A DNA stretch of 64,000 nt from NCBI RefSeq assembly GCF_032191775.1, contig NZ_CP132507.1:1265001-1329000 (forward strand). The letters run 5' to 3'. Shown here piece by piece: positions 7,215 to 14,616 of this stretch. Source of the stretch: Rhodoferax mekongensis. Lineage in GTDB: Bacteria; Pseudomonadota; Gammaproteobacteria; Burkholderiales; Burkholderiaceae_C. Position 1 is the first letter of the stretch, and each line of letters starts with the position of its first letter. The notes under the pieces are model-generated. The model saw only the letters and a program-made list of their open reading frames with translations. It searched no databases and was not told the DNA's origin. Made by a program: the position numbers and the translations under genes.

Positions 7215-7732
7215 GTCGGCTCCTTAAGAGCTTTCTGGACCGAAGTTAAAACGCTATCAACATCATCAAGGACTAGCGCTGCTCTGTTGATCGGAATTTT
7301 ATGTGCCTCCTGAGGCGCTTGCTGGTATTCCGCATGAAGTTCAAGAGCATCAATAGCTTCAATCAAGCTCTTTTCCGCACTCTCCAATGCGCTGTTTATG
7401 CGCTGAAATTTCAGCAGCAATCCGGTGTACGCATGTGCGTTGAGTGCAGACTCTTTGCGCACCTTAGTTAACTCCGCTTCCATCCAAGCAATACGGCTAT
7501 CGGCCAACGATACAAGTTTCCCACGAACTGCATCGCCAATTGATTTTTCTGCATTTACCCGTTCCTCAATAGCCCTCCAAGTTGGTTCGTACTCAGGCCA
7601 ATCGGCCTCTACAACAACGACATCGAGTTGCGGTAATGCGTCTAGCAACTTCTTTGTGTCGTCGTGATACGCAGCCACATCACTGCGCTTGATGACGATG
7701 TAGCGGTTTTCTCGTGTAAATGGTGTTGTCAT
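7211..7732 (-). CDS. Hypothetical phage protein with coiled-coil centre
   Basis: A 173-residue protein: an N-terminal segment (NRYIVIKRSDVAAY, then LDVVVVEADWPEYEP) followed by a long helical region with AEL/KVRKE heptads and a short tail. ATGA-type overlaps on both sides. No family recognised. Confidence 0.62.
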   Translation of the reverse strand: MTTPFTRENRYIVIKRSDVAAYHDDTKKLLDALPQLDVVVVEADWPEYEPTWRAIEERVNAEKSIGDAVRGKLVSLADSRIAWMEAELTKVRKESALNAHAYTGLLLKFQRINSALESAEKSLIEAIDALELHAEYQQAPQEAHKIPINRAALVLDDVDSVLTSVQKALKEPT

Positions 7733-8274
7733 ACGTTTACCTTCTTTAGTTCGGCCTCAACCAATCGGACAAGAGCTAGTTCGTTAATTCGTTCTTCTGT
7801 AAGAGGCTCCACTGTGTTCGTGTCAGCGAGGGCAAGGCGAGCCTTATCAAAAGTATCCTTATTAAATTCATCCTCATCCATGCCAAACTGGGTAAGCATT
7901 GCGTTCAAAGCCGAGCGCAGCGTCTCCAGCGCCTTGGGTGCTGCGTAGAGAGTGAGGTTCGGTGGCAGTGCGCCGCTCCATTTCACGGCGAATGCAATAC
8001 CGGTGTTATCCGTGTACCCCACCGGCTCCTGCTTTGTCAGCTCGGCTTGCAGGGCGTCGCGATCGGCTACAGCCTTCAAGATACATTTTTGATCTTGACG
8101 AAACACGTCCTTGGCAGCATCAAGCTGTCGCTTCAGCAGTTCATTCTCACATTGCAGAGCCTCAATAGCAGCTTGCAGTGCGTCTCTTGCGCCAATCACG
8201 GACTCGCCGGTTGTTGCGGCACCATGCACTGAATGCCATGCGTATGCTTCTGCCAATTTCATGATGTCAGTCAT
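7729..8274 (-). CDS. Ead/Ea22-like accessory phage protein
   Basis: A 181-residue protein starting MTDIMKLAEAYAW. A central coiled coil (ALQCENELLKRQLDAAKD) is followed by EPVGYTDNTGIAFAVKW and LYAAP, the modular pattern of Ead/Ea22-like proteins in enterobacterial and burkholderial prophages. Function unknown; non-essential accessory proteins. An upstream ATG at 8313 exists but falls inside the preceding gene. Confidence 0.62.
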   Translation of the reverse strand: MTDIMKLAEAYAWHSVHGAATTGESVIGARDALQAAIEALQCENELLKRQLDAAKDVFRQDQKCILKAVADRDALQAELTKQEPVGYTDNTGIAFAVKWSGALPPNLTLYAAPKALETLRSALNAMLTQFGMDEDEFNKDTFDKARLALADTNTVEPLTEERINELALVRLVEAELKKVNV

Positions 8275-8684
8275 TTGCTTGCCTCCATTTGGGCGTCGAT
8301 ATACGTGCGGCAATCGTTGATGTCGCCAGTGCTTCCCTGCTCAAGCACATGCTGGCTGAATCCAAACTCGTGCCGTCCAAACGGGTTGCTCATGTTGTGC
8401 ATAGCCCATACAAGCCGCTCCGCATCTTTCTCAGCCTTCTCCAGCCGATCTAGCAGCTCAAGGATTGCGGCGGGGTTTGCTGCTGCGATGTAGGCGGCGT
8501 CATCTTTTGCATTAGTTGGCCCGCCCTCATAGCTGCTGTAATAAATCTTCGTAATCGTCTTGCCAGACGTTATTACTTGGTATCTAACCCTGCCGAACGG
8601 GTCGCCCTTAACTTCGTCGCAATCCCAGTGCCACTCACCCTGAGTAGCATCCTCCGCAAGTCGTCGAAGTTCTTGATCAGCCAT
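8271..8684 (-). CDS. Ead/Ea22-like protein
   Basis: A 137-residue protein (MADQELRRLAEDAT) with TQGEWHWDCDEV and the family hallmark DDAAYIAAANPAAILELLDRL as short segments, then a helical tail. This matches the Ead/Ea22 family common in leftward accessory regions of temperate phages. It overlaps its upstream neighbour by 8 bases. The longer frame upstream is non-coding in this frame. Confidence 0.68.
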   Translation of the reverse strand: MADQELRRLAEDATQGEWHWDCDEVKGDPFGRVRYQVITSGKTITKIYYSSYEGGPTNAKDDAAYIAAANPAAILELLDRLEKAEKDAERLVWAMHNMSNPFGRHEFGFSQHVLEQGSTGDINDCRTYIDAQMEASK

Positions 8685-9333
8685 TTGCACGCCCCTTGTA
8701 GTCGTCGTATTGCTGAATGCCCCACGCCAAGGCGTAGCAGCACCACATGAAGCGGCCGCTGTACTCCTCGACATTGGTTTCCCAGAAGTCTTTGAAGCGG
8801 AAGTAAAGACCTGCGTGAACTTGGTGCCCAAAATCATGGGCGGCACACTGCTTTCGGTAGCCGCCCTCATCGCCATCAGCCTCAAGCACTTCGATCTGTA
8901 TGGTTTCCCATAGTTCGCGCCGCTCATCTTTGCTGGTTTCATCGCGGTGATTGCGGATCCACTCGACAAAGTAGCGCCGAATTGCGGCATCGAATTTTTC
9001 TTCGCTGAACTTCTTGAAGCCGTCATGCTTGTCAACGGCCTCCAGCTTCTCGCCCCAGTATTGAGGGTTGATACCCAGCATCAGACCCTTGCTCTTGAGC
9101 CATGGGGAGTCGCGGTCAGTGCGGAAGAACTCGAACATATCCCGCAGCCGAGTGAACACGTAGGTGCCCATGTCCCCTGTGTAGCAGAGGTAGCCCGGCC
9201 AAGTGATCAGATCGAAGTGCATGAACATCGTATCCACCCTTGAGAAGCGAATGTGCCGGTGTACGCCATCATCCTTGATGACCGCCATTTTGTGATTGGC
9301 AACGTCTTCCAAAAATTGTTTTTCAGTTGTCAT
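8677..9333 (-). CDS. Hypothetical phage protein, 218 residues
   Basis: One of the larger proteins of the leftward operon. It begins MTTEKQFLEDVANHKM and carries DGVHRHIRFSR, ITWPGYLCYTGDMGTYVFTRL and a C-terminal aromatic-rich part (FMWCCYALAWGIQQYDDY). The WPGYLCYTGDMG segment looks like a conserved core seen in phage hypothetical proteins. No catalytic motif is evident. Confidence 0.68.
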   Translation of the reverse strand: MTTEKQFLEDVANHKMAVIKDDGVHRHIRFSRVDTMFMHFDLITWPGYLCYTGDMGTYVFTRLRDMFEFFRTDRDSPWLKSKGLMLGINPQYWGEKLEAVDKHDGFKKFSEEKFDAAIRRYFVEWIRNHRDETSKDERRELWETIQIEVLEADGDEGGYRKQCAAHDFGHQVHAGLYFRFKDFWETNVEEYSGRFMWCCYALAWGIQQYDDYKGRANG

Positions 9334-9505
9334 CTTTCGCCTTTGCTAGGTGCTCTGCGGCAATGTGCCCGGCGAGCTTCAGGATGGGCTCAGGAGCGCC
9401 ATCGTGCTCATAGCGTATGTAGGTACGCACCGAAACCCCAAGCTGCTCTGCGAACTCGGCTTGGGTCAACTTGAGGATCTGCTTGCGCAGTTCTTTCAGG
9501 GTCAT
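9323..9505 (-). CDS. XRE-type helix-turn-helix protein, 60 residues
   Basis: Starts MTLKELRKQIL and contains a complete HTH (LTQAEFAEQLGVSVRTYIRYE). With only 60 residues it resembles a stand-alone Cro/XRE regulator inside the leftward operon, possibly an autoregulator of the operon or of host genes. Overlaps both neighbours (4 and 11 bases). Confidence 0.72.
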   Translation of the reverse strand: MTLKELRKQILKLTQAEFAEQLGVSVRTYIRYEHDGAPEPILKLAGHIAAEHLAKAKDDN

Positions 9506-9720
9506 TGCTTGCGAGCCTCCAGCATTGCGTCGGCCATTTCGTAGCACCACTTAGCAGCCAAGCGAGGCGTCACCTCCTGATCATTGGTGCAGCTTGCGAC
9601 CAATCCAGACAACGCTTCACCGGCAAAGTAGTCGCGCAGGGTCATGCCATCCTCGCGTCCGTTCTGGCACCGGGAGTGCTCAGATGGGAATGCCGGTCCA
9701 CCTGTTTCTTTGTTGCTCAT
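9502..9720 (-). CDS. Conserved phage protein with GMTLRDYFAG motif
   Basis: A 72-residue protein of a type seen in many proteobacterial prophages: N-terminal TGGPAFPSE, central GMTLRDYFAGEAL and C-terminal AAKWCYEMADAMLEAR. The role is unknown. Coupled by 4-base overlaps. Confidence 0.72.
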   Translation of the reverse strand: MSNKETGGPAFPSEHSRCQNGREDGMTLRDYFAGEALSGLVASCTNDQEVTPRLAAKWCYEMADAMLEARKQ

Positions 9721-10064
9721 TCCCCACCACCTTTCCGGAAAGACTCTCGCAGCGCCTTCAGCTGCTCTTGATAGCGCAAACGGATAGCGGCTGTTGTCTC
9801 GTTGATCTCATCGTATTGCTTGATGCCAAGCGCATGAATGGCCTCAACCTCCTCGCGGGTGTCGGAGATGAATTGGCATGAGCTGATGTCGCAATACTGC
9901 TCACGCTTTTCACTCTCCAGATAGCGCTCCGGATCCTCGTACCACCGCACGTAGTAGACGCGAGACTTGCTGACGCGAGTGCAGCGCTTTGGGTGTCCGC
10001 CAAAGCCATTGATCAGGTATGTGCCAGTCGCAAACCACTGGCCGGGCTTGATTTCTTTGCTCAC
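9717..10064 (-). CDS. Hypothetical phage protein, 115 residues
   Basis: N-terminal half is beta-rich (GQWFATGTYLINGFGG, SRVYYVRWYED), C-terminal half a charged helix (IRLRYQEQLKALRESF). It could be a small DNA- or protein-binding adaptor. No family recognised. Confidence 0.6.
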   Translation of the reverse strand: MSKEIKPGQWFATGTYLINGFGGHPKRCTRVSKSRVYYVRWYEDPERYLESEKREQYCDISSCQFISDTREEVEAIHALGIKQYDEINETTAAIRLRYQEQLKALRESFRKGGGE

Positions 10065-10762
10065 AGTGACACTCCTTCAGGCAGGTAAATTGCACGACGC
10101 TTGGCGCCGATAGGGGTTGGCTTTTCGCACTTGCCATCGCCAACCTTCAGGCGCTTGGCCATGAGTGCGGCCCATGACTCGCTGCTGTTCTCAACGACGC
10201 GCATGCTTCCACCGTCATACAGGCGATTCAGAGATCCGTTCTCGCGCCGGTAGTAGGGTGTGGTCCGGAATAGCGCCTCAGCCACGTTCTTGGTGACTGC
10301 GATGCACGCTCCATAAAAGCAAATGTCACGGGCTTTCTGCTCCGTGTAGAGCCCGGCTTTGTCGATGCAGTAGGTGTAGCCTTTACTGTCTGGCCTCCAC
10401 CAAGTAATGTGCTCATCGGATTTTTTGGTATGCCCAATGTGTGCGATGAGGTATTGGGGCTTGTCCTCGATGTCATCGACCTGACGCAGCAGCTCTCGCG
10501 TCTTTGGCATGATCTCGGATATGTTGAATCCGTGCTTCACGTAGAAGGCAACGTCGCCCAGATCGAGTGCATCGCGGTGCCAGACAAGCGCCATGTAGAG
10601 CATGGGTGATGCCTTGATGACGCGAGAGTTTGCTTCACGTACTCCGTCGCCATTGTCTGCGCCAAGCCCGAGCCCAAGCCCGGCTGCCACCACGTCCGTG
10701 CCGTCATTGGCCACAAGCATGCTGCCCTGTTTTCTCCATGGTCCGGGTGAATGTTTGCTCAT
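10061..10762 (-). CDS. Ead-related phage protein, 233 residues
   Basis: Begins with the HSPGPWRKQG module and NSRVIKASPMLYMAL, shared in form with the product of 11015-11398 and typical of phage accessory proteins (TPGPW ... NARLIAAAPELLEAL type). A second, unrelated C-terminal region (about 85-233) contains ITWWRPDSKGYTYCIDKAGLY and FYGACIAVTKNVAEALF. Domain fusion of a common N-terminal module with an unknown domain. Confidence 0.62.
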   Translation of the reverse strand: MSKHSPGPWRKQGSMLVANDGTDVVAAGLGLGLGADNGDGVREANSRVIKASPMLYMALVWHRDALDLGDVAFYVKHGFNISEIMPKTRELLRQVDDIEDKPQYLIAHIGHTKKSDEHITWWRPDSKGYTYCIDKAGLYTEQKARDICFYGACIAVTKNVAEALFRTTPYYRRENGSLNRLYDGGSMRVVENSSESWAALMAKRLKVGDGKCEKPTPIGAKRRAIYLPEGVSL

Positions 10763-11031
10763 TTTCCTGTCCTGCCTTCCTTGATAATTTTTTCCATCTG
10801 GCCAATCGATGCCAGAGCTTTTGCGTTGTTTGCTTTGAGGCGTTCAACTGATTGATCGAACCTCCGCCGAAACTCCTCGGCCTGCTCGATGTAGTCGATT
10901 GCTGCCTGTAACGCATCGAGTCGCACACTCACCCACTCAGCATGAGGAGTCGGGCGCTCGCCCAGTGGGATCGCATCCTTCAGGTACTTGATGAGGCGGG
11001 TTGAGTCACCCGCTTCAGAGATGAGTGACAT
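10759..11031 (-). CDS. Hypothetical coiled-coil protein, 90 residues
   Basis: Helical throughout (VRLDALQAAIDYIEQAEEF, RFDQSVERLKANNAKAL). Overlaps the next gene by 4 bases and the previous by 17. Function unknown. Confidence 0.6.
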   Translation of the reverse strand: MSLISEAGDSTRLIKYLKDAIPLGERPTPHAEWVSVRLDALQAAIDYIEQAEEFRRRFDQSVERLKANNAKALASIGQMEKIIKEGRTGK

Positions 11032-11398
11032 GTGTTTTCCCTTCTGCTTTGGCGATAGCCGCGCGGATCATGTCGGCCACTTGCACTTGTCTTGAGTGTT
11101 TGCTTGCACCACTTTCACTTGCGCTGGTTTTCGGAACCATCCCGCAATCAACCGCCTGCTTCAAAGCCTCCAGCAGCTCAGGTGCGGCGGCTATCAGTCG
11201 GGCGTTTGCAGCATCGTTTCCGTTCTGCATAGGCTCTGCGTCCAATATCCATTCGGGCAAACTGAAAGTTGATTTTTTTGTTTCTGCGACCGTGCGCAAA
11301 GATGGCCGTCCATACCCATCCCACTCCACATCAAAATCAAACGGTTCATCTGTTTGCGAATTGACCCAATGCCACGGTGCTGGTGTGTGCTTGGTCAT
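11015..11398 (-). CDS. Phage accessory protein with NARLIAAAPELLEAL module
   Basis: A 127-residue protein starting MTKHTPAPWHW and containing GNDAANARLIAAAPELLEAL, a very common small module in temperate-phage early regions. It is related in form to the products of 10061-10762 and 8271-8684, so this operon carries several copies of the family. Function unknown. Confidence 0.72.
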   Translation of the reverse strand: MTKHTPAPWHWVNSQTDEPFDFDVEWDGYGRPSLRTVAETKKSTFSLPEWILDAEPMQNGNDAANARLIAAAPELLEALKQAVDCGMVPKTSASESGASKHSRQVQVADMIRAAIAKAEGKTHVTHL

Positions 11399-11679
11399 TC
11401 TCCACCGCCTTTGATGAGTGCTCGCGCCGCATCCGAAAGAGCCGTCTTGACCATCCCATCGAGGCGCCACTGGTTGTTGTCTCCACGCACCAGCTTGGTG
11501 GCCGCGTCCTTCACGGCGGAATCAACATCGCCTTTGCCGATGCGGGAAAACTTCTTCTCCAGAATGTCATCCACTTGCTTCTGGATCGCTTCTGTGGCGA
11601 GCCCGGAGATGGCCTTGCCAACCTGCTCGCTGATGGCCAAGCGGAGGTCGTTGTCGTTGAGTTCGATGACAATTTTCAT
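11395..11679 (-). CDS. Hypothetical phage protein, 94 residues
   Basis: Starts MKIVIELNDNDLRLAI; a mostly helical protein with QKQVDDILEKKF and a GGGE terminus. ATGA overlap with the downstream start and with the HDAC-like gene upstream. No family recognised. Confidence 0.62.
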   Translation of the reverse strand: MKIVIELNDNDLRLAISEQVGKAISGLATEAIQKQVDDILEKKFSRIGKGDVDSAVKDAATKLVRGDNNQWRLDGMVKTALSDAARALIKGGGE

Positions 11680-12542
11680 ACTGCTTCTTTCGTGAGTTCG
11701 ATGGTTGTGTAAACAGTCTGGCGATGCAGTGCGAGCACCGGCTCGATGCCACCCTTGGTGTCGCGCTGGTAGCCCCCGGCCAAGTTCCACACCAGAGGCA
11801 CCTTGCGGGTCAGGCAGGACTCGATCACCTGCTCATCGCGGTAGGCCATGTCGCGGGTGGTCAGGATGCCGCCCAGCGGGTCATCGACGTGGATGTCGGC
11901 GCCGGCTTGGTAGATCACCAGATCCGGCTTGCACTCCATCAGCAGGCCGTCGATCTGATCCAGCACCTTCAGGCATTCCGCACGGGTTTCGTAGCTGCGG
12001 TATGCGGTGATGTGGGTGATCCAGTCGAGGCCCAGACGATCAATGATGTCCTGAGTGCCGTTGCCATAGTGGGCATCGAAGTCGAGGATCAGCACGCGCT
12101 CTGCCAAGCCTTTGGCCTTGGCGTTCAGTGCGGCAGCGATCAGTCCGTTGAAGGTGCAGAATCCGCCGGCAAAGCCGTGGCCAGCATGGTGGAAGCCGGA
12201 GGTGGGGGAGATGGCCACGCCGCCGTGCTCCAGCACATGCTCAGTCGCAGCGATCAGGGATCCGGTGGTGTAGGGCAGGGACCGGGCCACGCCGTCACTT
12301 GTGTTGTCAAAGCCATTGGGCACTCGTCCGTCCAGCACGCCATCCACAAAGCCGGGTGCATGAGCTGCCTTCAGCTGCTCACGGGTCGCTGGTTCAAACG
12401 AGCGCACTTCGATGTGGGGATGGATGTCGGAGCGGGAGATCCAGTCGCTCACGGCCAGCAGGGGTTTGCCTGCAGACGGGGAGTAGGAGGCAGCATCCTT
12501 GCTGGATTGCTCGGTGCGGTAGAACACGGGGATTTTTTTCAT
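11676..12542 (-). CDS. Histone-deacetylase-fold amidohydrolase (acetylpolyamine/lysine deacetylase family)
   Basis: A 288-residue protein with the full active-site signature of the HDAC/acetylpolyamine amidohydrolase superfamily. It has the His pair H118-H119 (GFHHAGHG), zinc ligands D156 and H158 (LDFDAHYGNGT), D216 in AGADIHVDDPLGG, and the transition-state Tyr Y258 in LAGGYQRD. All catalytic positions are present, so an active zinc-dependent deacetylase is predicted. Bacterial relatives act on acetyl-lysine or acetylated polyamines. It is embedded in the leftward operon with 4-base overlaps on both sides, so it is part of the phage programme and not a host remnant. Substrate unknown. Confidence 0.88.
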   Translation of the reverse strand: MKKIPVFYRTEQSSKDAASYSPSAGKPLLAVSDWISRSDIHPHIEVRSFEPATREQLKAAHAPGFVDGVLDGRVPNGFDNTSDGVARSLPYTTGSLIAATEHVLEHGGVAISPTSGFHHAGHGFAGGFCTFNGLIAAALNAKAKGLAERVLILDFDAHYGNGTQDIIDRLGLDWITHITAYRSYETRAECLKVLDQIDGLLMECKPDLVIYQAGADIHVDDPLGGILTTRDMAYRDEQVIESCLTRKVPLVWNLAGGYQRDTKGGIEPVLALHRQTVYTTIELTKEAV

Positions 12543-12688
12543 CGTCTGCTTCCTAGCTTGATGCTCGCAATGGCCAAGATGGCAGCCAGTGCGAGACAGA
12601 GGTTTTGATGTGGGTTCTGGTCGTTGATGCCGCCCAGCACTACGGCGAGTGCAAGAGCAGCGCAGACCTCAGATGCAGCCTGTCTCAC
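12539..12688 (-). CDS. Small two-helix membrane protein, 49 residues
   Basis: A GTG-initiated ORF overlapping the upstream stop (GTGA) and ending in an ATGA overlap with the deacetylase-like gene. The product VRQAASEVCAALALAVV... has hydrophobic segments at about 7-19 and 30-42, ending KLGSRR. Overlaps on both sides in an operon built from such overlaps are good evidence that it is translated; short length and GTG start hide it from gene finders. Confidence 0.6.
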   Translation of the reverse strand: MRQAASEVCAALALAVVLGGINDQNPHQNLCLALAAILAIASIKLGSRR

Positions 12689-12891
12689 GACGCAGCCTTG
12701 TGCAGGATGTCGCCCAGCAGACGCAGCGATTCGCCACCGCCAGTGAAGGCGAAGACATCGCGGCGCTCGTCGGGGTTCTTCGAGTGCAGCAGCTGGCTTT
12801 GGATCTTGAGGTGATGCTGGCCGGGCAGTGCCTCGACAGGCTTCACATCAGCGTGCAGCACTAGGCTGTTGGATTTGTAAAAGATGGTCAT
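12685..12891 (-). CDS. Hypothetical phage protein, 68 residues
   Basis: Starts MTIFYKSNSLVLHADVK; probably a small beta-plus-helix protein with VFAFTGGGESLRLLGDIL. It overlaps the upstream gene by 44 bases if ATG 12891 is used. Unknown function. Confidence 0.55.
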   Translation of the reverse strand: MTIFYKSNSLVLHADVKPVEALPGQHHLKIQSQLLHSKNPDERRDVFAFTGGGESLRLLGDILHKAAS

Positions 12892-13138
12892 TGGTGATCC
12901 GTTTCTCAGGGTGTGCATACTCGTTCCAGATACGTGCATCCGGGTCGAGCAGCTGTTGTTGTCGCTTCAGCTCGTTGAATTGCAGCTTGCCCTTGGTGTA
13001 GGCCAGAGAGTCGTCTGCGTACTCGTACTGCCAGTCCATGTTCTTGAGGGCAGCACGGTAGGTCTGCATCTCAATGGGCTCCGGCTTGATGCCAAAGCTC
13101 TTGAAGATGGCGTCGAAGGTCGGGTGGACGTTGCTCAT
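12848..13138 (-). CDS. Hypothetical phage protein, 96 residues
   Basis: Begins MSNVHPTFDAIFKSFG, with MDWQYEYADDSLAYTKG and KRQQQLLDPDARIWNEY. Start overlaps the stop of the 30-residue membrane peptide (TGATG). Function unknown. Confidence 0.62.
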   Translation of the reverse strand: MSNVHPTFDAIFKSFGIKPEPIEMQTYRAALKNMDWQYEYADDSLAYTKGKLQFNELKRQQQLLDPDARIWNEYAHPEKRITNDHLLQIQQPSAAR

Positions 13139-13230
13139 CAGGGCCTCCAGATGAAAACGTCAAACCCCAAAACAACAACGGCCGTCAGGATGACAGCCGT
13201 GTAGACAATGGGGTAAATCAGCTTGTTCAA
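13138..13230 (-). CDS. Membrane micro-protein, 30 residues
   Basis: A TTG-initiated ORF that exactly fills the gap between its neighbours: TTGA overlap upstream and TGATG overlap downstream. The product (NKLIYPIVYTAVILTAVVV, then DVFIWRP) is a single membrane span. The exact coupling at both ends is the main evidence. Confidence 0.5.
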   Translation of the reverse strand: MNKLIYPIVYTAVILTAVVVLGFDVFIWRP

Positions 13231-13550
13231 ATGACACCTCGCTTTCGCAGTTGGTCGAGCAGGTCATCCGCTTGGTCCGTGCTTGTGACCACGGGCTCAG
13301 GCGGCTCCACATCGACATGGGTGATGCGGAAGTCGCTCTCCGACTTAACCACCTCGCGGGGATCCATACCCATCTGCAGCGCCTCATAGCGCCCGGCACG
13401 CAGCACCGCAGTCAGCGTGAACTTCGCTTGGCAGCTGCACTCAAACACCACCGGATGCTGGCGCTCCAGATCCATGTAGCCAAACGACTTCCATTCGCCT
13501 TTGTCGTCTTGCGTTTCAACGATGCACTTGCGCTTGTCGCATTCACTCAT
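13227..13550 (-). CDS. Hypothetical phage protein, 107 residues
   Basis: Contains CDKRKCIVE and FECSCQAKF Cys pairs that could bind one zinc, and an acidic C-terminus (DQADDLLDQLRKRGVI). Overlaps neighbours by 4-8 bases. No family recognised. Confidence 0.62.
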   Translation of the reverse strand: MSECDKRKCIVETQDDKGEWKSFGYMDLERQHPVVFECSCQAKFTLTAVLRAGRYEALQMGMDPREVVKSESDFRITHVDVEPPEPVVTSTDQADDLLDQLRKRGVI

Positions 13551-13851
13551 CTCGCTTTTCTCCCCAGAAGTTTTCGTACTCTTCGTCAGTCATCAGCTCA
13601 TCGCAGTAGGCCCACAGGTCTCCGTCTTGATGCAGGCGGTATGTGTGGCCATCCTGTAGGCATGTAGCCTTCTGCAGTACCGTTTCCCACTCTTCCCAGT
13701 AGTGCTCATGGTCCGGGTTCTTGAGCACATCCCAGTCCACGTTGTCGAGCCCTTGCCACTTGCTGTGATCGAAGTCCTCGGCAAACCGCTTCGGCACGTA
13801 GATGCCATGGCGTGAGTCAATGAGTAGGCGTTGTCCGCTTGGTTTGCTCAT
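13543..13851 (-). CDS. Acidic hypothetical protein, 102 residues
   Basis: Starts MSKPSGQRLLIDSRHG behind AAAGGA. Strongly acidic and aromatic (DHEHYWEEWETVL, MTDEEYENFWGEKRDE), a composition seen in DNA-mimic and anti-defence proteins, though no family is recognised. It overlaps the upstream zinc-finger gene by 35 bases. Confidence 0.6.
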   Translation of the reverse strand: MSKPSGQRLLIDSRHGIYVPKRFAEDFDHSKWQGLDNVDWDVLKNPDHEHYWEEWETVLQKATCLQDGHTYRLHQDGDLWAYCDELMTDEEYENFWGEKRDE

Positions 13852-14020
13852 GTCTATCCTTTGCGTTTTTCTGCGCTGCATCACGCAGTCTTTTGTGTGT
13901 GTCTGCATGCTGGCCACTGCCAGAGCAGGTTTTGATGCCGTCTTTGTGCTGTTTTGGCCTGCCTTTTTTTGTGAGGTCAAACTCAAAGCCACACCAAGCG
14001 CACTTGATGCGTTTGCTCAT
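13817..14020 (-). CDS. Small basic zinc-finger-like protein, 67 residues
   Basis: N-terminal CAWCGFEF plus a later KTCSGSGQHADTH give a C2-type CxxC...C...H pattern; the rest is Lys/Arg/His-rich. Probably binds DNA. It lies two bases downstream of ardA. Confidence 0.62.
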   Translation of the reverse strand: MSKRIKCAWCGFEFDLTKKGRPKQHKDGIKTCSGSGQHADTHKRLRDAAQKNAKDRHEQTKRTTPTH

Positions 14021-14022
14021 GT

Positions 14023-14526
14023 TCAGATCCTCCGGAAGACGTAGCCGTCCGAGTAATAGACATCGTTGATAAACAAGTCTCGGGCCAGCTTCTCGTAATC
14101 GATGTAGCCCTGCAGCGCTTCAGGCACTTCCATGCACTCATCGCAATACTCTTCGGCGTAGGACTGCTCGTTGTCGTAGGCCCCGACATACGACTCCTCG
14201 AAGTCGCTCTTGCTCCAGCTCCCGGCCATGGAGATGTAGGCCACCACGGCGTCCTCATCAACGTGGTTGCGGGAGCAGTGGTCGCGGGCCTCAACGAAGT
14301 CATCGAGATCGAAGGTGCCATGGCGCCCAAGGAATGCCTTGGCCAGATCCTCCGCATCTGCCACCAGAAGGTCGCCGCCGTACTCAGGCCCGCCATCCTC
14401 ATCGCGGGGAATGAAGCCCGCTTCTGCCAGCTCTTCGAGCACTTCGTCAGTGCTGTCGATGAGATCCATGTCGATCCACTTGCCTTTAGTGGGCTCGCCG
14501 TCCACGTACCAAAATGCCTGACTCAT
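14023..14526 (-). CDS. ardA: ArdA-type antirestriction protein
   Basis: A 167-residue, very acidic protein matching ArdA. It has GKWIDMDLIDSTDEVLEELAE at the N-terminus, an acidic middle (GGPEYGGDLLVADAEDLA), the hallmark FEESYVGAYDNEQSYAEEY, and the C-terminal YIDYEKLARDLFINDVYY. ArdA dimers mimic bent B-form DNA and block type I restriction-modification enzymes, so the gene would protect incoming phage DNA. It is normally expressed on entry, and here it lies in the leftward early operon right after an intrinsic terminator. Confidence 0.92.
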   Translation of the reverse strand: MSQAFWYVDGEPTKGKWIDMDLIDSTDEVLEELAEAGFIPRDEDGGPEYGGDLLVADAEDLAKAFLGRHGTFDLDDFVEARDHCSRNHVDEDAVVAYISMAGSWSKSDFEESYVGAYDNEQSYAEEYCDECMEVPEALQGYIDYEKLARDLFINDVYYSDGYVFRRI

Positions 14527-14545
14527 AGTTCACTCCTGTGTGAAA

Positions 14546-14570
14546 GTAAAAAGCCACCCGAAGGTGGCTG
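14546..14570 (-). terminator. Intrinsic terminator upstream of ardA
   Basis: Minus-strand stem AGCCACC/GGTGGCT with TTCG loop followed by a T run. It lies inside the leftward operon, 20 bases before ardA, so transcription of ardA and everything beyond needs read-through or antitermination, or an unseen local promoter. Confidence 0.75.
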
Positions 14571-14583
14571 TGGTTTGGACTCC

Positions 14584-14613
14584 ACTGACAAGGGGCTTCA
14601 ACCCTTGTCGCTG
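14584..14613. repeat. Dispersed intergenic hairpin, copy 1
   Basis: CTGACAAGGG and CCCTTGTCGCTG form an inverted repeat immediately after the stop of the preceding minus-strand gene. Same element as at 15683 and 18991. Confidence 0.75.
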
Positions 14614-14616
14614 AGG

